From Sclerodactyla briareus (taxonomy: Eukaryota > Echinodermata > Holothuroidea > Dendrochirotida > Sclerodactylidae): a stretch of DNA of 64,000 bases. Shown here piece after piece: positions 12,601 through 26,300 of the stretch. The position numbers were made by a program, and so were the translations under genes. Each line of letters starts with the position of its first letter. The first letter of the stretch is position 1. The notes under the pieces were generated by a model that saw only the letters and a program-made list of their open reading frames with translations, made no database searches and was not told the origin of the DNA. Where the stretch lies: positions 124,001 to 188,000 of the forward strand of contig JAODTK010003599.1 in assembly GCA_026419785.1 (NCBI GenBank), given 5' to 3'.

Positions 12601-15600
12601 AAGGACAAGTGGGGGGCTAGAAAGAAAGACAGCATTGTATGTGCCAGCCAGGCAATTCTCCCCTTCCAGTGCCTCCCCGGTGTGGGTGGCGTTTCCAGGG
12701 GATGTGAAGATGTCAGTGCAATTAACTGGTATTATGATTTGGATCGTTTGAGGACCCGGCTAGCAAGCAGGAGACCCCAGAGAACGGACTGACAGCTACT
12801 CCAGTCAGGAGTCAACGCAAGAGACGAGAAAAAGGAATTGTGCAGCCGTAATGTTGTTGTAGAGATCGCAGCTTGAAATGAGTCAAGCACCCCTTATCAA
12901 ACATATTAAAGGCCAATAGTCATGTAAATAGGACGCGATTTTTTAGGCTTTCCATTTAGCAATTATGACACAGAAAAACCCGGAGCAGATCCTGCAGGAT
13001 TTGATGGGTGTACCGATAAGGCACCAATAAGCTTAGCTATTGCAAAGTTTGCTTTGTGAATAATGGGGGACGCAGGATCCCCGATAATATAAAGTCCAAT
13101 TAAAACTATTACGGTGGAAATCTTGTACCAAACAAACAATAAATGGGATCCAGATGGAAACCTACAAATTCGATCAGGATATACTAGAGAATAATCTCAT
13201 CCATTTATAGGTGAATACCCTCTTTCGTTTTCCAGTTATCATGGCGCAAAATTGCAGCATTACTGTGTAGGTTCGGTTGGGTATGTTGTCAGCTTTTCAC
13301 AGGTGCTTCAGAGCATTTTAAAATTACTCTATAGGGTTTGACAGGCTTTTCTGCTGCATTCTTGTATTTTTTGTGACAGGACTAGCTGTGACAACTCTTC
13401 TGTTCAGCTCTCAGACCAATCTGACCATTTTACACTGACCTGTTTGAGGGTTAGCCGCCCTCACACTGTAACAAGATTCAAACGTCTGGCGATCAGACAC
13501 TTGACTGCTGTGGAGACTTGGCGCACATTGGAGGAGAGCCGGGAATGTTTTTTTATTTCAAAGGGCCTGTGTAGATGTTCTATGAGGATTATTGAAGAAG
13601 GTTGGACCACTGTAGCGCGATACTATTTCCATTTGAGCTCATTCCACAGTTTCCATCTTTGTAACTGCGTTGTTATATTTTCTATCACAAAACTATGTAG
13701 GCCTTGTAGAATTCCTAAAACTTTTTAAACTTGGTCAAATTTCTCTTGGTCAAAATTTGCCAATCTCGTGACCTGTTGGGTTCGCTTGTAGTGGCTACAG
13801 CCCTGTAGTCATCGCTAGTACCTCACAGTTATTCGGCGCTGTGAGTCTGATGGATAGCTATAGCAGTCCTTGAAGTCAGTGAATTGGGTAGTGCTGGGCA
13901 GACTTATCAAACCAGGAAGCAACACTAATACTACAGCGGTATGTCAACAGCGGTGTGTTAACAGCAAGGGATGTGCAATATACCGTATGGGCTTGAAAAA
14001 CCTCTGTAGAGTCGTTCACGACCAAAAGCTGTGAACTGTTTGTGCTGCCCTCCCTGCTACAGTATCGACGAATAACACAACAGATGGATTCTCTCCAGTG
14101 TTTCCGTTTAATTACAACTAGAAACCTTTGAATAGGGAAATCTATATGAATAAATTATACCTAATTGGCAGTCGATAAATAATTATCTTACCACTTGAAT
14201 CTCACAATAACAAACTAGTTGTAGGGGCCAATTTCAAACTACATCACATGGTCAAGAATGATTCAACTTTTGCGATACCCAATGCAGCAACTGTTTGGCA
14301 GAAATAAGTCATCTTCACTTGTCAGAAATTATTCCTAAAACTACTGAATAGTAGAGCTTGAAATGGTCTCAATCTCTCTTAATCAAGGTGATAAGCATTC
14401 AATCCATTTATGCATGCGTTTTCATTAATTTTTCTTCTTTGCCCTTTCAATGAAAAGCACAAAACCCTGTTTAAATACTGTCATACAACATACACAATAC
14501 TTCAGTGTTTAATATAGCTGGATAATGCTTAACGACACAGCTTAGTACATGATTAACCAATCCTTTCCTGTAGTCACCCTCGCCAGGTATAGTGACTAAT
14601 CGGTCAGTTCCTCTAATATGCCCAGCATCCCTCTTTCAGACCTTACTTGATTCTGTTCTGGACTATCTTCCCAATCCATCGGAAGTGAAACTTTGCAATT
14701 TGGATGATTGAGTAAATTTGTTGCCATTTATTGATATTCCAGCATTTAAGGTTTTTTTTGTGGCATGGAGCACTGGAAATACATAGTACCATGCAGGACT
14801 TTTTCCATTTATTGATGTTAGTACCACAGATCTTGGCTGGGTGCCACCGTGTTTAACGTGCAGCCACCGAGAAGGAGTGGCAAATATGTTTTTGAGTGTT
14901 TCTGAGAATCATTGCTCCCCCCAAACCCAGCTGCAGTTACGCTGGATTGCCTCTTTACCTGGATCCCTAGTGACTAGGGACATATGCAAGCAACAATGAA
15001 TCCCTGCAAAACGGCAGCAAACAGGTGCACAAGCCACAGTCACACGGTCCCCGGACTGACCAGCGGACCATCCCATAATTTTAAACAGTTTTTTTTTAAA
15101 TTTCTGGGACGATGGCCAGGATTCCCCGGAATGGGCCAGACGATCCAGGATTGGTCCGCGGACGCAACAAGGATTTTCCCCGATCGCTACGGCCCGGTCG
15201 GGAGCCTGTGTGGCGTAGCTTACTTCATGAAGAGCTGTGTCGCAGAGGTCCCCTGCTGCTACATTAGAGAGAACATGTGGATTGTGGCTTGATCAAACTG
15301 GATTTACTGAAATATACCAGAACACCTGTTGCTCAGAGTGAGAATATAGGGCTTTAGAGTTTTGGTTCAGGTGCAGTCGTAGTCCCAGAATGCCCATTCA
15401 GATGGAATGAATATTATATTCAAAGTTATATTCATATTCAACCTCCGCAGGGAGGAAACCGGACTAGAGATGTTCTCCAGACCAGAAACAGTTCCGAGAC
15501 TTGTTGCTCTTGCATCAAACGGAGGGTAAGTTTCTGTTTATGCATAGTTTAAAGAAACCTCGTGCAACCTTGTCTGAGCTGTATCAAGCATCCCCTACAT

Positions 15601-17324
15601 GGACGAGAGGAATCAGGAGAGGTCAAAAGTTCTGATGCTGAATCGAGGTCAAGCGGTAAAAACTTGCCAATGTGAACTGAACTGGGGACACGATTGTTAT
15701 TGGTCCATGGGGAATTGTTCCACCTCTTCAAAGTCACTGGTGATTAAAGGGGCATAATGGGCCATTATGGGGAAACTTGCAAAGTATTTACTCTTACAGA
15801 TTAGGGGTGGTTACCATCAACTCGGTCAGTGTTTTAGGAAATATGCTACATATAGGGTGCTCAGGGATTTGAATTCAAAAGTGTCTCATCGAAGGGGCAT
15901 AATGAACTATGGGTAAAAATTGCAAAACCTCTACAAAATTAATGCATCCCCTACAGATTAGACTGGATTACCATGATACTCCATCAGTGTTATCATGGAC
16001 TAGTGGTTACTACAGGGTATTCAGGGATTTGAAATCAGAGGCAATGAAGGGGCTATTATGAGCCATATTTAAAAAATTGAAAAAAAAAATACTTTCTACA
16101 AGATTAGATGATTATTTGAACTAGTGGTACACTCAGTCTTTCAAAATTTTTGACCAAACTGGAACCATGTTCATTGAACCGGTGGGTTCATCTTTGATCA
16201 ATACATTCACTCGCTGCACTCATGGGAGTACATGCCTGGGAGGCATCTAGCTGCATCCCCCACCATCCAATATCCTGGCCCCCTCTGGGCGAGCGACTGG
16301 GCGGCCCACCCTCCAACTCCCTGAGGTACCTGGTAAGCTGCGCCAACCACCAGCTATGGGGGATCGTTACAAGAACATTAAAGGACATAAAAGCTTATTG
16401 TGTGAAGGCCAGGGACAGCCATTGAAAGAAAAAATGCATTCCCTCTATTTGTAAGTATACACTTTTTAAAATTGAAAAATTATGGAAAAGAAAGGAGCTA
16501 GCTAGCTATTTAGCTATTGCGTAGCCTGACACCATGGGCATATGGGGTCAGCTAGAGGTCAGGGGTCAGCAGTCATCTATAGGGGCCAGTCTACCCAAAG
16601 GGGATTCTGGGAGCGTAAATGGGGCAAAATTTCCTCCTCCTGATTATCTTGCATGATTGTGGTTAATTGTTATTCAGTGACTAATGGGACTTGTATTGGC
16701 AGGTGGGTGTTTAATAATTCAAAGTCCAGTGTCACTCTTGAGCCACAAAGGTTATTTATCTGCAATGAAGTAATTGCCTTCCTGTGGTTTTAGGTACGGC
16801 GCACCGCTGTGCTCTACTTCAAATTTAGCTTCAGTGACATGACATATTATATCTTAGTTTTCTTCTGCAACGATACTTTAATCCAATCAACAATGAAAGG
16901 CTTCAAGAGATTTACGCACAGACCAGCCTCACTCATAGGGCATGCATGTAATGTTCCAACTCCTCGTATAACGTAATGTTCCTTCTGGTGTAAACCGGTT
17001 AATGGAATTGGTCACATGTCTTCTGATTTGCTGCTTTCAATCAGTCTATTTTCAACATGTACCTGAAGTACTTGCTGGTCATTTTTGGGCCCTGGTTGTT
17101 TTCTGAGGGTTTACTAGTTTATATATGAGTGAATGATAAACAATATTCTTTGTAATTATTCTCCTGAATTCCGTGAAGCACACATATTTATCACAACTCC
17201 TTACTGGTATCTTTCCTACATGTTGTAGGAACTCAGAACTTGCTTATCGGTCCCTACACATCATTAAAGGACACGCAGAGGCTTGGATACAACCAGGCCG
17301 CATACCGAAGGTTCGTCTTGTAGT

Positions 17325-17361
<37 letters not shown>

Positions 17362-20300
17362 TGAGGTTGGAACCCAAGGAAGTGCGGCCTCATAAATTGC
17401 CTCACCTTCCCTATTGGCCAAATAAGTACAATTTATTGGGCCCTAACACAGATTGCTTCAATATTGTGCTGAATAACAGCTGTAAAAGCTCTACTGAACT
17501 GCAAAAAAAAAAAGGTTTTGTGTTAAACTAAAAAATGTATTGAGCACTTGGGTCATGGAAGGGGGGGGGGACGGGGTTCTGACCCCCAAAACCCCTTGTG
17601 GGTAGCCACGGATACACTGACGTCACACTTGGACAACCCCGCAATTTATGTCCATGTCTTTTCAATTGTTTCATTTTGTCGAATAAGTCAACTTTCAGCA
17701 GGAAGTTCTGTTGTCCTTTTTCTCGCCAAAGTGACCATCAACACCTACCAGCCCACTACATAACAACAACACCATCTTCGATAACTAAATACTTCTCAAA
17801 GTGAATATTAATGTGTGAACTTTTCAACTAAAACAAGAATGATTGTGCAAGTATAACATCTCATTATTGCATGATGGAATGCTGTTTTCGTCTTGTGCAA
17901 TACACATCACAAGGACTTACAAAAGACTGTACCACCAACCCCCGTAACGGAAAGTTGTATGACTTTGGTTTGGACTGGCTAATAAAATTTCTCGTTAGCA
18001 GCTAATATATTGCTTCTTTAAATTATCATCCTCCAGTTTTCCTTTAATCCATTTGATTTACTCTCTCTAATCATCAGGCTGGGAGGTTTGGTCAGCTGAC
18101 CTACATGAGGGCGTATCAGGGTCAGTTCCAGAAGGGAAATTACCTCTACAACACAGGGACCGGTAAAGAGGGGAGAATATCGCGGCTGGTGCAGATGCAT
18201 GCTGACAAGATGGAGGTAAGGGGCTAACCCCAGGCAACCTTTAGCCAAGTGGGTGGGACAAATTGGTATAGCGTCGTCCTTCCACCCTGGAGACCGGAGT
18301 TTGATAATCCAATCGGGTCATACCGAGACTGGTACCTGTGTCGCCTTCTTGCTGGTTGCGAACCACCAAGGGAATTTGAGGGGGCGTAGGGGAGAAGGGA
18401 CCAAGAAGGATAGACAATTTGCAAGTCTGTGTGTGATCAACCCCACGCTCACGTTCAACGAGGCAATGCCTTGTTCCATGTACCTGGTGAAGGATTGCAG
18501 TGACAATTGGATGCAGCAACCAGATTTGCACCCTTGCTGTGCCTTGGAAATAGGTTTTATTTCTGTGTCACGAAAGTGAACATTGAAAGAAAATGGGAGA
18601 CTCAAGTAATCAATCCATAGTAATGGCAAACTGTAGCTTTGAAGCCGTAGAGCTGTGAAAACTAGAAATGTAGACCGTTTGTAGCCATGCGGTTTCCATT
18701 GAACGGTTTGCACGTCAATCAGTCTAAAATGCCATGGAGAGGAATGGGACGGAACGATTCATTATGACCAATTCCAGACTGGTGTTCCAATCCAGTTGAA
18801 ATTGGTGATAGTTTTCTTATCAGGGGTACAGGAACCTTGTTGTGAAAATTTGTGAAAAGTCAATATTTTGGCCAATTTTGGCTTGTAAACATGATAACTT
18901 GTCCCCACCTAGATGAATGTAGCTCATACTTGGTATGTGTGTTCCCCATGAGAGTACTTGCAAACCTTTGTTTTGAGGTCAGGTCTGAGGTCCCAGAGGT
19001 CAAAGTGTGAATACCTTGTGAACAGAATGGTTAGTCTGATCAGGATTTGAAATTTGTGGTGTATAGCTTTATTTGGGGAGTACGGAACCCTATTGTTTCT
19101 GCATTTAAGTTTGGGTGAATTTTGGTCAAAAATTGAGAATTTGTGAATAATCTATATTTTGGCCAATTTTGGCTTGTAAAATGGTACTCATCGACTTCAC
19201 TTGGATGGATGAAGCCCATACTTGGTATGTGTGTTCCCCATGATAAGTACATGAACCCGATTGTTTTGGGGTTAGGTCTGAAGTCACCATAGTTCAAAGT
19301 CTGAAAATCTTGAAATTTGTTTGTAGCTATCTTATCAGCCCAGGATAGAAAACCGTAGTGGCTGGGGAAAATGGCCAAATTGTCGGGGATGTTGATGTGC
19401 CCATAATGAGCTGGTGCAATCTCCCACTTGTCCATAGGTTGTCAGATAAAGTCAAGGAATCACTAAGCCTTTTGGCTTTCTGGTTCAGATTGCATTGGAT
19501 CCACTTTGAAACTAGCATGGATGAAAGGAGCGTGTTTGATAACCCCAAAACTCCTGTCGTTCTCATGTTATCTACATCGTTTTAGTCCACTAGGGAAGCA
19601 AATGAATTGTGCTCTTTAGTTTACACCAGTAAATCACCGGAGTTTCTCGTTCAAAAGTGAAAAGTGTCAATGAAAGATCTTTTTCTTTTGAAGTCGATGA
19701 ATGCTCGCATCTATATTTCTTAGAAAATCATGTGCGCATGGAATCACATCCATCATCATGTTCCCCCCAGCTGGTGTAAAACAGAGAATGAAATGATGAC
19801 ATATGATGTCATGAAGACACTGCCTAATAGTAGTAGGTTTGTCTCATTTTCACTGTCCACTGGGAATGGATTTTCTTATTAAAATAATCAGGAATCATAT
19901 TCTCCAAAGTCATGTTTGCACTTCCACTGACCTCGACAATCTCTCTCTCTCTCCCCCACTCTCTCTCCCCCACTCTCTCTCCCCCACTCTCCCTCGCCAG
20001 GATGTGAGTGAAGTAGCTGCTGGAGATATTGCGCATTCTTTGGTATAGACTGCGCCAGCGGTATGGTACTTACAAAACAACAATAAAAGTTCGTAGTCAA
20101 CCCAGCTCAGATGTCCAATGGTGAGATGTAATAATTCTGCCAAGCATGATGGGGGGTGGGGGTTGGGTTCCTATAATGTCTCCGTAAAGATTATGATGTT
20201 CCGATTGTATTGTAATGTACTAGGGGTGGCCAAATGGGCATGTTACTGTCCACATGATAATGCCCCCCTTCCCCCAACTTGAAGTACAATGGTCACAAAA

Positions 20301-23300
20301 AAAAAAAATCATAATCCTCTTGGGAAAGTCTTCAAAAGATGCAAATGGCCCTTGAAATGCCAGGAACTGACTTCGAAGACAGTAGAAATTAGGATTTGTA
20401 CCTGTGCAGAGGCCCCCTTGTTATGCCACGAAAGATTTTTGTCTTGCCTGAATGAAATTCAGGAAGAGACTTAGTGGTCACTATGGCGTGTGTGGTGTGT
20501 GTGTGTGTGGTCGCACTTCTCGTTCGCGGATCTCTCACAAATCGTGAGGCCAATTATGATGAGATTTTGTGTGTGCACCAGGGTTGGGGTACACGATCTG
20601 ATTAGATTTTGGGCAGCAAAGGCATTAAGTTGGTAATTAGCTTATTTTAGGGTAAATTATTCTTAAGCTCGTTTGCAGATTATGCAAGAAAACCTATCTG
20701 ACCCCCTAAAGTGATCTGGTTCGGCATGTAGGACCTGCAGCAACAAGTAAGTGAACTGATTAGATTTGCAGCCTAAAAATAGGCTGATTGAGTGGTCTAA
20801 TTCTAATTTATGCAAATGTTTCAAGTTATCTGATTCTTATTTTATGTAATTTATTGTTTAGCGGCGTCGTTAGCAATTTACCAATGTAGGTGCTATAGTG
20901 GCATATTCTGGTTTTGGGCACATATATGGCAGGATATAAGTTAGATGACCTGATTAGATTTTCCGCATGAAATATTGATTACGTCCTCTAAATTTGCATA
21001 ATTTTTCGAAATTCAAAAGTTTGTCAAGATTTTTTGTCAAACTTGTGACATATATGCTCTACCTTCAGTCCCCAAAAGTTTTTCAAAAAACAAGATTTGG
21101 GGTCAATGAGGTCATTCACCATACCTAATTTGCATAATTTATGCGAAATTAAAAAGTTTGTCAGATTTTTGCAAAACTTGGTGGAATATGGTCTACCTTC
21201 CAGGTCCCAAAATTTTCAAACACAGATTTGGGGTCAAGGAGGTCATTCAACATACCTATTGGCATATTTATGCAAAAATCTTCAAGTTGCTTGGATTTTC
21301 ATGGAACCTGATGGGTTTGATTTACCTTGAGTTGAGTTCCAAAAATTCTATCATGGATTCAGGGTCACGGAGGTCATTCAACGTGTCTAATTCGCATAAT
21401 TTAATGCATAATTTTCAAGTTCGCCAGATTTTTGTGGGTGAAACATTGGTGAATTGCCTGAATTTGCATAATTTAGGAATTTTAGTCACATTTTCACAAA
21501 ATTTTTACTTCTTTAGTAGCAATTGTGCAATATCAGTCCTTTTAAATTTGAAATTGGTCACTGATTAGTAGGCTGTTCTGTTAAATGCTAAAATAAAATC
21601 TTCGCAAGCGACACATGGAGTGACTTGTAATTGTTTGCATGGTGGCTAATAGACTTGAACACTGATCGCGCACTACCCATGCTGCTCTTGTCCCTCGGTT
21701 CTCGGGATAGATGGTGATAGATGAATCAAAAAATGAAAAACAGATATAAAAAACACAGAATACCATTGCTATGCAAATTAGGCGCTACAGGAATAGCTTC
21801 TGTATCGACATTGACACCAAGCAAGTATTCTATTTCCCCTATTTTTTTCCTGAATGGTCCACAGTTATTGTTATCGGATAGGCTCAGTAATCGATGTGTG
21901 AATATTGCTATTAATTGGGAATCAATTCCATTTTTTTTCAAGGTTAATCATATTATCACTACAGTATGACTGGGCCCTGATGCCACCTGAACTAGAAATA
22001 AGAAAGGCATCAACTGTATTCGAGCCTAAGTGCAGTTTTTCCTGCCATTCTCCCTCTCCATTGCTAAGCTAGTTGAAGAGGTAAATTCTGTGGTTAACAT
22101 CTGTAATGTAATTTCAAACCCTACACATGAATATGTATGTAGCCAGTAATGATAATTTTCTTTTTTTTTTCTTAGGAATCCATGCATGTGCCAGAACCAG
22201 TCATATCATTGTCTTTCAGGCCAGCTAAAAAGGTAAGAATGGAACTCACTGTATGATTTTATGTATGATAGATGGCCAGCATTATTACTGTATGGTTTAA
22301 TGTATGCTCGGAGTCAATCATGAATACTGTATGGTTTATTGTAAGCTCGAATGTCAGCATTATTACTGTATGTTTTGATGTATACTCACATGTAAGCATT
22401 ATTACTGTGTGTTTTGATGTATACTCACAGGTAAGCATTATTACTGTATGTTTTGATGTATACTCACTCACAAGTAAGCATTATTACTGTGTGTTTTGAT
22501 GTATACTCACTCACAGGTAAGCATTATTACTGTGTGTTTCGATGTATACTCACTCACAGGTAAGCATTATTACTGAGTGTTTCGATGGATACTCACAGTT
22601 AAGCATTATTACTGTGTGTTTTGATGTATACTCACTCACAGGTAAGCATTATTACTGTGTGTTTTGATGTATACTCACAGGTAAGCATTATTGCTGTGTG
22701 TTTTGATGTATGCTCAGAGGTCAGTATTATTACTGTGTGGTAATAAAACAATGCCCATGACTATGAATGCTAGGCAAAAAATAATATTGGAACTGTTTAG
22801 GAGAGTGTACCCATGATTTATTACCTGGGATTAAAATTTGGTGGTACCGTGTTACATACAGAACAAGTAGGTACTAACACGTATCATTACAAAAGAATCC
22901 AAGCTTTTGCTTATTTGTTTTTATTTGATAGCTGACCAATATCTGGTTAAACAGACCGAATACCATAACCAGTGTTTCATTTCATGGCGGCCATCTGTAA
23001 ATTAGCCCAAATTTCTCATTTTCTTGACTATCCATCCAACTATTTTTGTCGCTAGGGAGCAGTTTGCCTGATAGTGTGAGGTATATGGTTATCTTTAAGT
23101 GTATCCATTAGCCTCGGATCACACTTTTAAACTATTTCCATAACTGGTGACTGATGTCATGCTCTTTAAGCAATTGATTTATTATCAGCAACGTTTTCCC
23201 CATTTCTCTCCCCACAGACAGATTTAGACAACTTCTCGAAGGGTATAAACCGGTTCACACGAGAGGATCCTACCTTCACAGTCCACTTTGATGATGAGAG

Positions 23301-26300
23301 CAAGGAGGTAGTTAACAACTAAAACATCATTTCTGATTTCTAGTTCAAGACAATTACCAGAAGGATGAAATACCATATTATTTCTGTCTCATACTGTCCC
23401 TCTTCCATAAATGTCCCCCAACCTTTACCCAAGGTGTGCAAGCACGCTACTGTGAACACGGTCAGATGCAGAGCAAACATTGGGCTGGCATTAACAGCTA
23501 GTAATCGTGGTTGAAATCTGTGTTGGCAAATTTGGCAATATTCCAAATAATGAACATTCTGTGGTGTACGGTATGGTGTTACTGTCGGCAGTGAATTCAA
23601 GTGGCCCGGCTTGTTGCATGGTAAACATTGTTGAATGCTTAATGGTATGTGATTTATGCCATAACGTTAACTTGAACATTTGCCCAACTTTATTCTACTG
23701 CAGGGTGTGTAATGTTGTATGTGTACCTTAACACTAGGCTAAATGAATCTGTATCTAGGTCCATCCCATTGGCCCACTTTTAATGTGCCTGGGGCGGTAT
23801 TTGAAAGGGTTATGATAAAGTTGTCAAATCAGCTGGATAAACCTGGAGGTGGGAAATCAAGGCAATTGCCTATGAGGGAGTAGGTGATTTGCATGTCCCC
23901 ATCTGCATTGGGATAACAAACACTCGCACATCAAGAGATGCGTAGCCTTGATCCGCATACTCCGTTGAAGTACAATGGTCAATGCAACAGATCATTTTCA
24001 AATTGGCACAAATGAAAAAGGACATGGTCAAAACCCCACCAACCAAGATTTTGCAATGTCTGAGCATGTTCCCTTCGTTTGATTTAGCATTTTACTTGAA
24101 TATTTCCCCAACTGAGACGTCACATATAAGGATGAAAAAAAAGTCGCTCATTGACTTTACACAGTAAATGCTGATATTTTGCACCAATAAAGCAGAAAAA
24201 TATTAGTTAATATTCATTGTGAAATTAATGAAATTATTTTTTTCGTAATCTTGTAACAACTTTGTTGTAGTTTCCTCAAGCCCATGTTTAGTTCTTTTGT
24301 CAATAGGTTTGTAAAATACATGTTTTGGATTGACTTTGTATTACACAGTTCACCATTACCACAGGACCACAATTGTGCAATATAGAATTGTCTCCTTTTC
24401 ACACATGGATCAGCTGGAATATTTTCTGAGGTTTGGGTTCCCTGAATATACTAGATCTAAGACACCAAATAGCAGAAGTTATGTTTACATGACCATTGTA
24501 CTTTAACGATCAGCAGTTGACAAAATGCGCTCTATTCCGGTCTGCAACCTAATTGCCTCATGGTAGTTAGTAGTGCTCTAGAACTTTGGATCAGAAGAAT
24601 AGATAATCTGGGAGAGTTTGAGGCCTGGCAGGAGCTGCTGGGTTTCGCTGATGGACCATTGGGTTGGGTTGCTCTCTCTCTCGAGACCTTCCCTTCCCTT
24701 CCATCCTGGGAGTTAAGTGGGAATCGTCAACCCTCTCGATTTGCGAACCCATCCTATACCTAGCAACACTGATTTGTAGTTTAAGCTGTTGAGCCTAAAA
24801 GCGGGGTTTCCGTCGTTGTGACTGTTCAATCTTTTTAATTGCTCAAATCACACTTTGTAATAGAAATTGAGTAATCTCCTGTACCGTTATATGGAACTTC
24901 CCAAGAAAGTTGTCTAAATTCAGTGGCAGGTTCGAGCCAAATTGAGATGGGGTTATAAAAGAACGGGTTTTGTTGTTCTCCCCACAGTTCCAAAACCATT
25001 TACTGGATATGACCCATTTTTGTATCATTTTGAGAGCGCAGGGAAGGTGATTCTGATGGTTGTTATCATTATTTGGATCCGAGTCATGAGAAAGAAAAAA
25101 TATTGCAGATTAGAGTGCCGGCCAGTGTGCAAAATTGATGATGGACCGGGACTCTCGTGAAAAATGTGGTTATTCTCGTTAGAGAGTCACGATACACAGA
25201 CTGCGGGCCGGGCATATATATTGCAGCACCCCACCGGTGTATATGTCTGGTTTGAACAAACAGTTTGGGCTCTTAACAAGTCGCCATGACCAGCAATATA
25301 TCGTGTGGGGCGTTTTGGACGGATTTAGCACATGGTATAGTGCAGCCTACCACCTGGTAAACATGGAAAACTGTAGTTCAATGCTCATCAGGTCATGTTA
25401 TTTTTTCATGATAGTTATATCCTGCTCTTTAACCTAATAATTTATGATACTTTTGCAGACAATTGTTTCAGGTATGGGGGAGCTCACTTGGAGTCTACGC
25501 CAGCGAATGAAAAACGAGTATAACTGTGATGTCATCAGCGGCAAGCCTAAGGTGGCGTTCAGGGGGACGGAGTGGCAACCTTGGAGAGTGAGTATATAGG
25601 ATAGTCAGTCCATGATCGAAGAACTCGAGAACGTCTATGTCTCATAGGACAAATGCAGGATTTGGACTGGATTATCGAGAGGCTCATATGATATCTGGAG
25701 GAAAACTAAATGCGTCCGTCCAAACCTCATATTCAAATCAATGTCCCGATGGAGTACCCGCCTTCAAGTTGGACTATTCATGCGAGAAATAGGGGGAATC
25801 CATTTGGCGCAATAATGCATGACGTCTAGTTGAACAACACAGAGAAATGTAGGAACTCAAAAATTTCAAGAAGTTTCTTGTCTTTCTCTCACCAACGTAT
25901 CATGACACCTCGCGAGCAATGAAATTATTTGTAAATCTCTCAATAGAAAAACAGAATGTTTGCAGGGTTGTGCAAGTAGACATTCATTCATTATGACAGG
26001 ATGGGATGTTTCGATCTGTGCAGTACACATGACCACCCCAACTTCGAAACCTCTCACTCTGCGGAAGGTCAGGTTTGCATTACAATATATGTTTCAATTA
26101 CCCCACAATATATAATCTCAGTAAATCCAAGCTGGAATTGTCCTCTGATAAAGCACTACTATATTAAGGACAATTCCAGTCAAAAATATTTAAATGTCAT
26201 AGGCTTGGGCATTGAGAAGCATGCCAATCAAATTTTTTTCAGGTCATAGCATGTTCCGTATTGAAGTTACAAATTTTTAAAGATTATAATTTATCGATGT

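Noticed and set aside
22233-22745. CRISPR-like array
   Set aside because: Units of 39-43 bp follow each other with no unique spacers, the genome is eukaryotic, and there are no cas genes. It is a simple tandem repeat.
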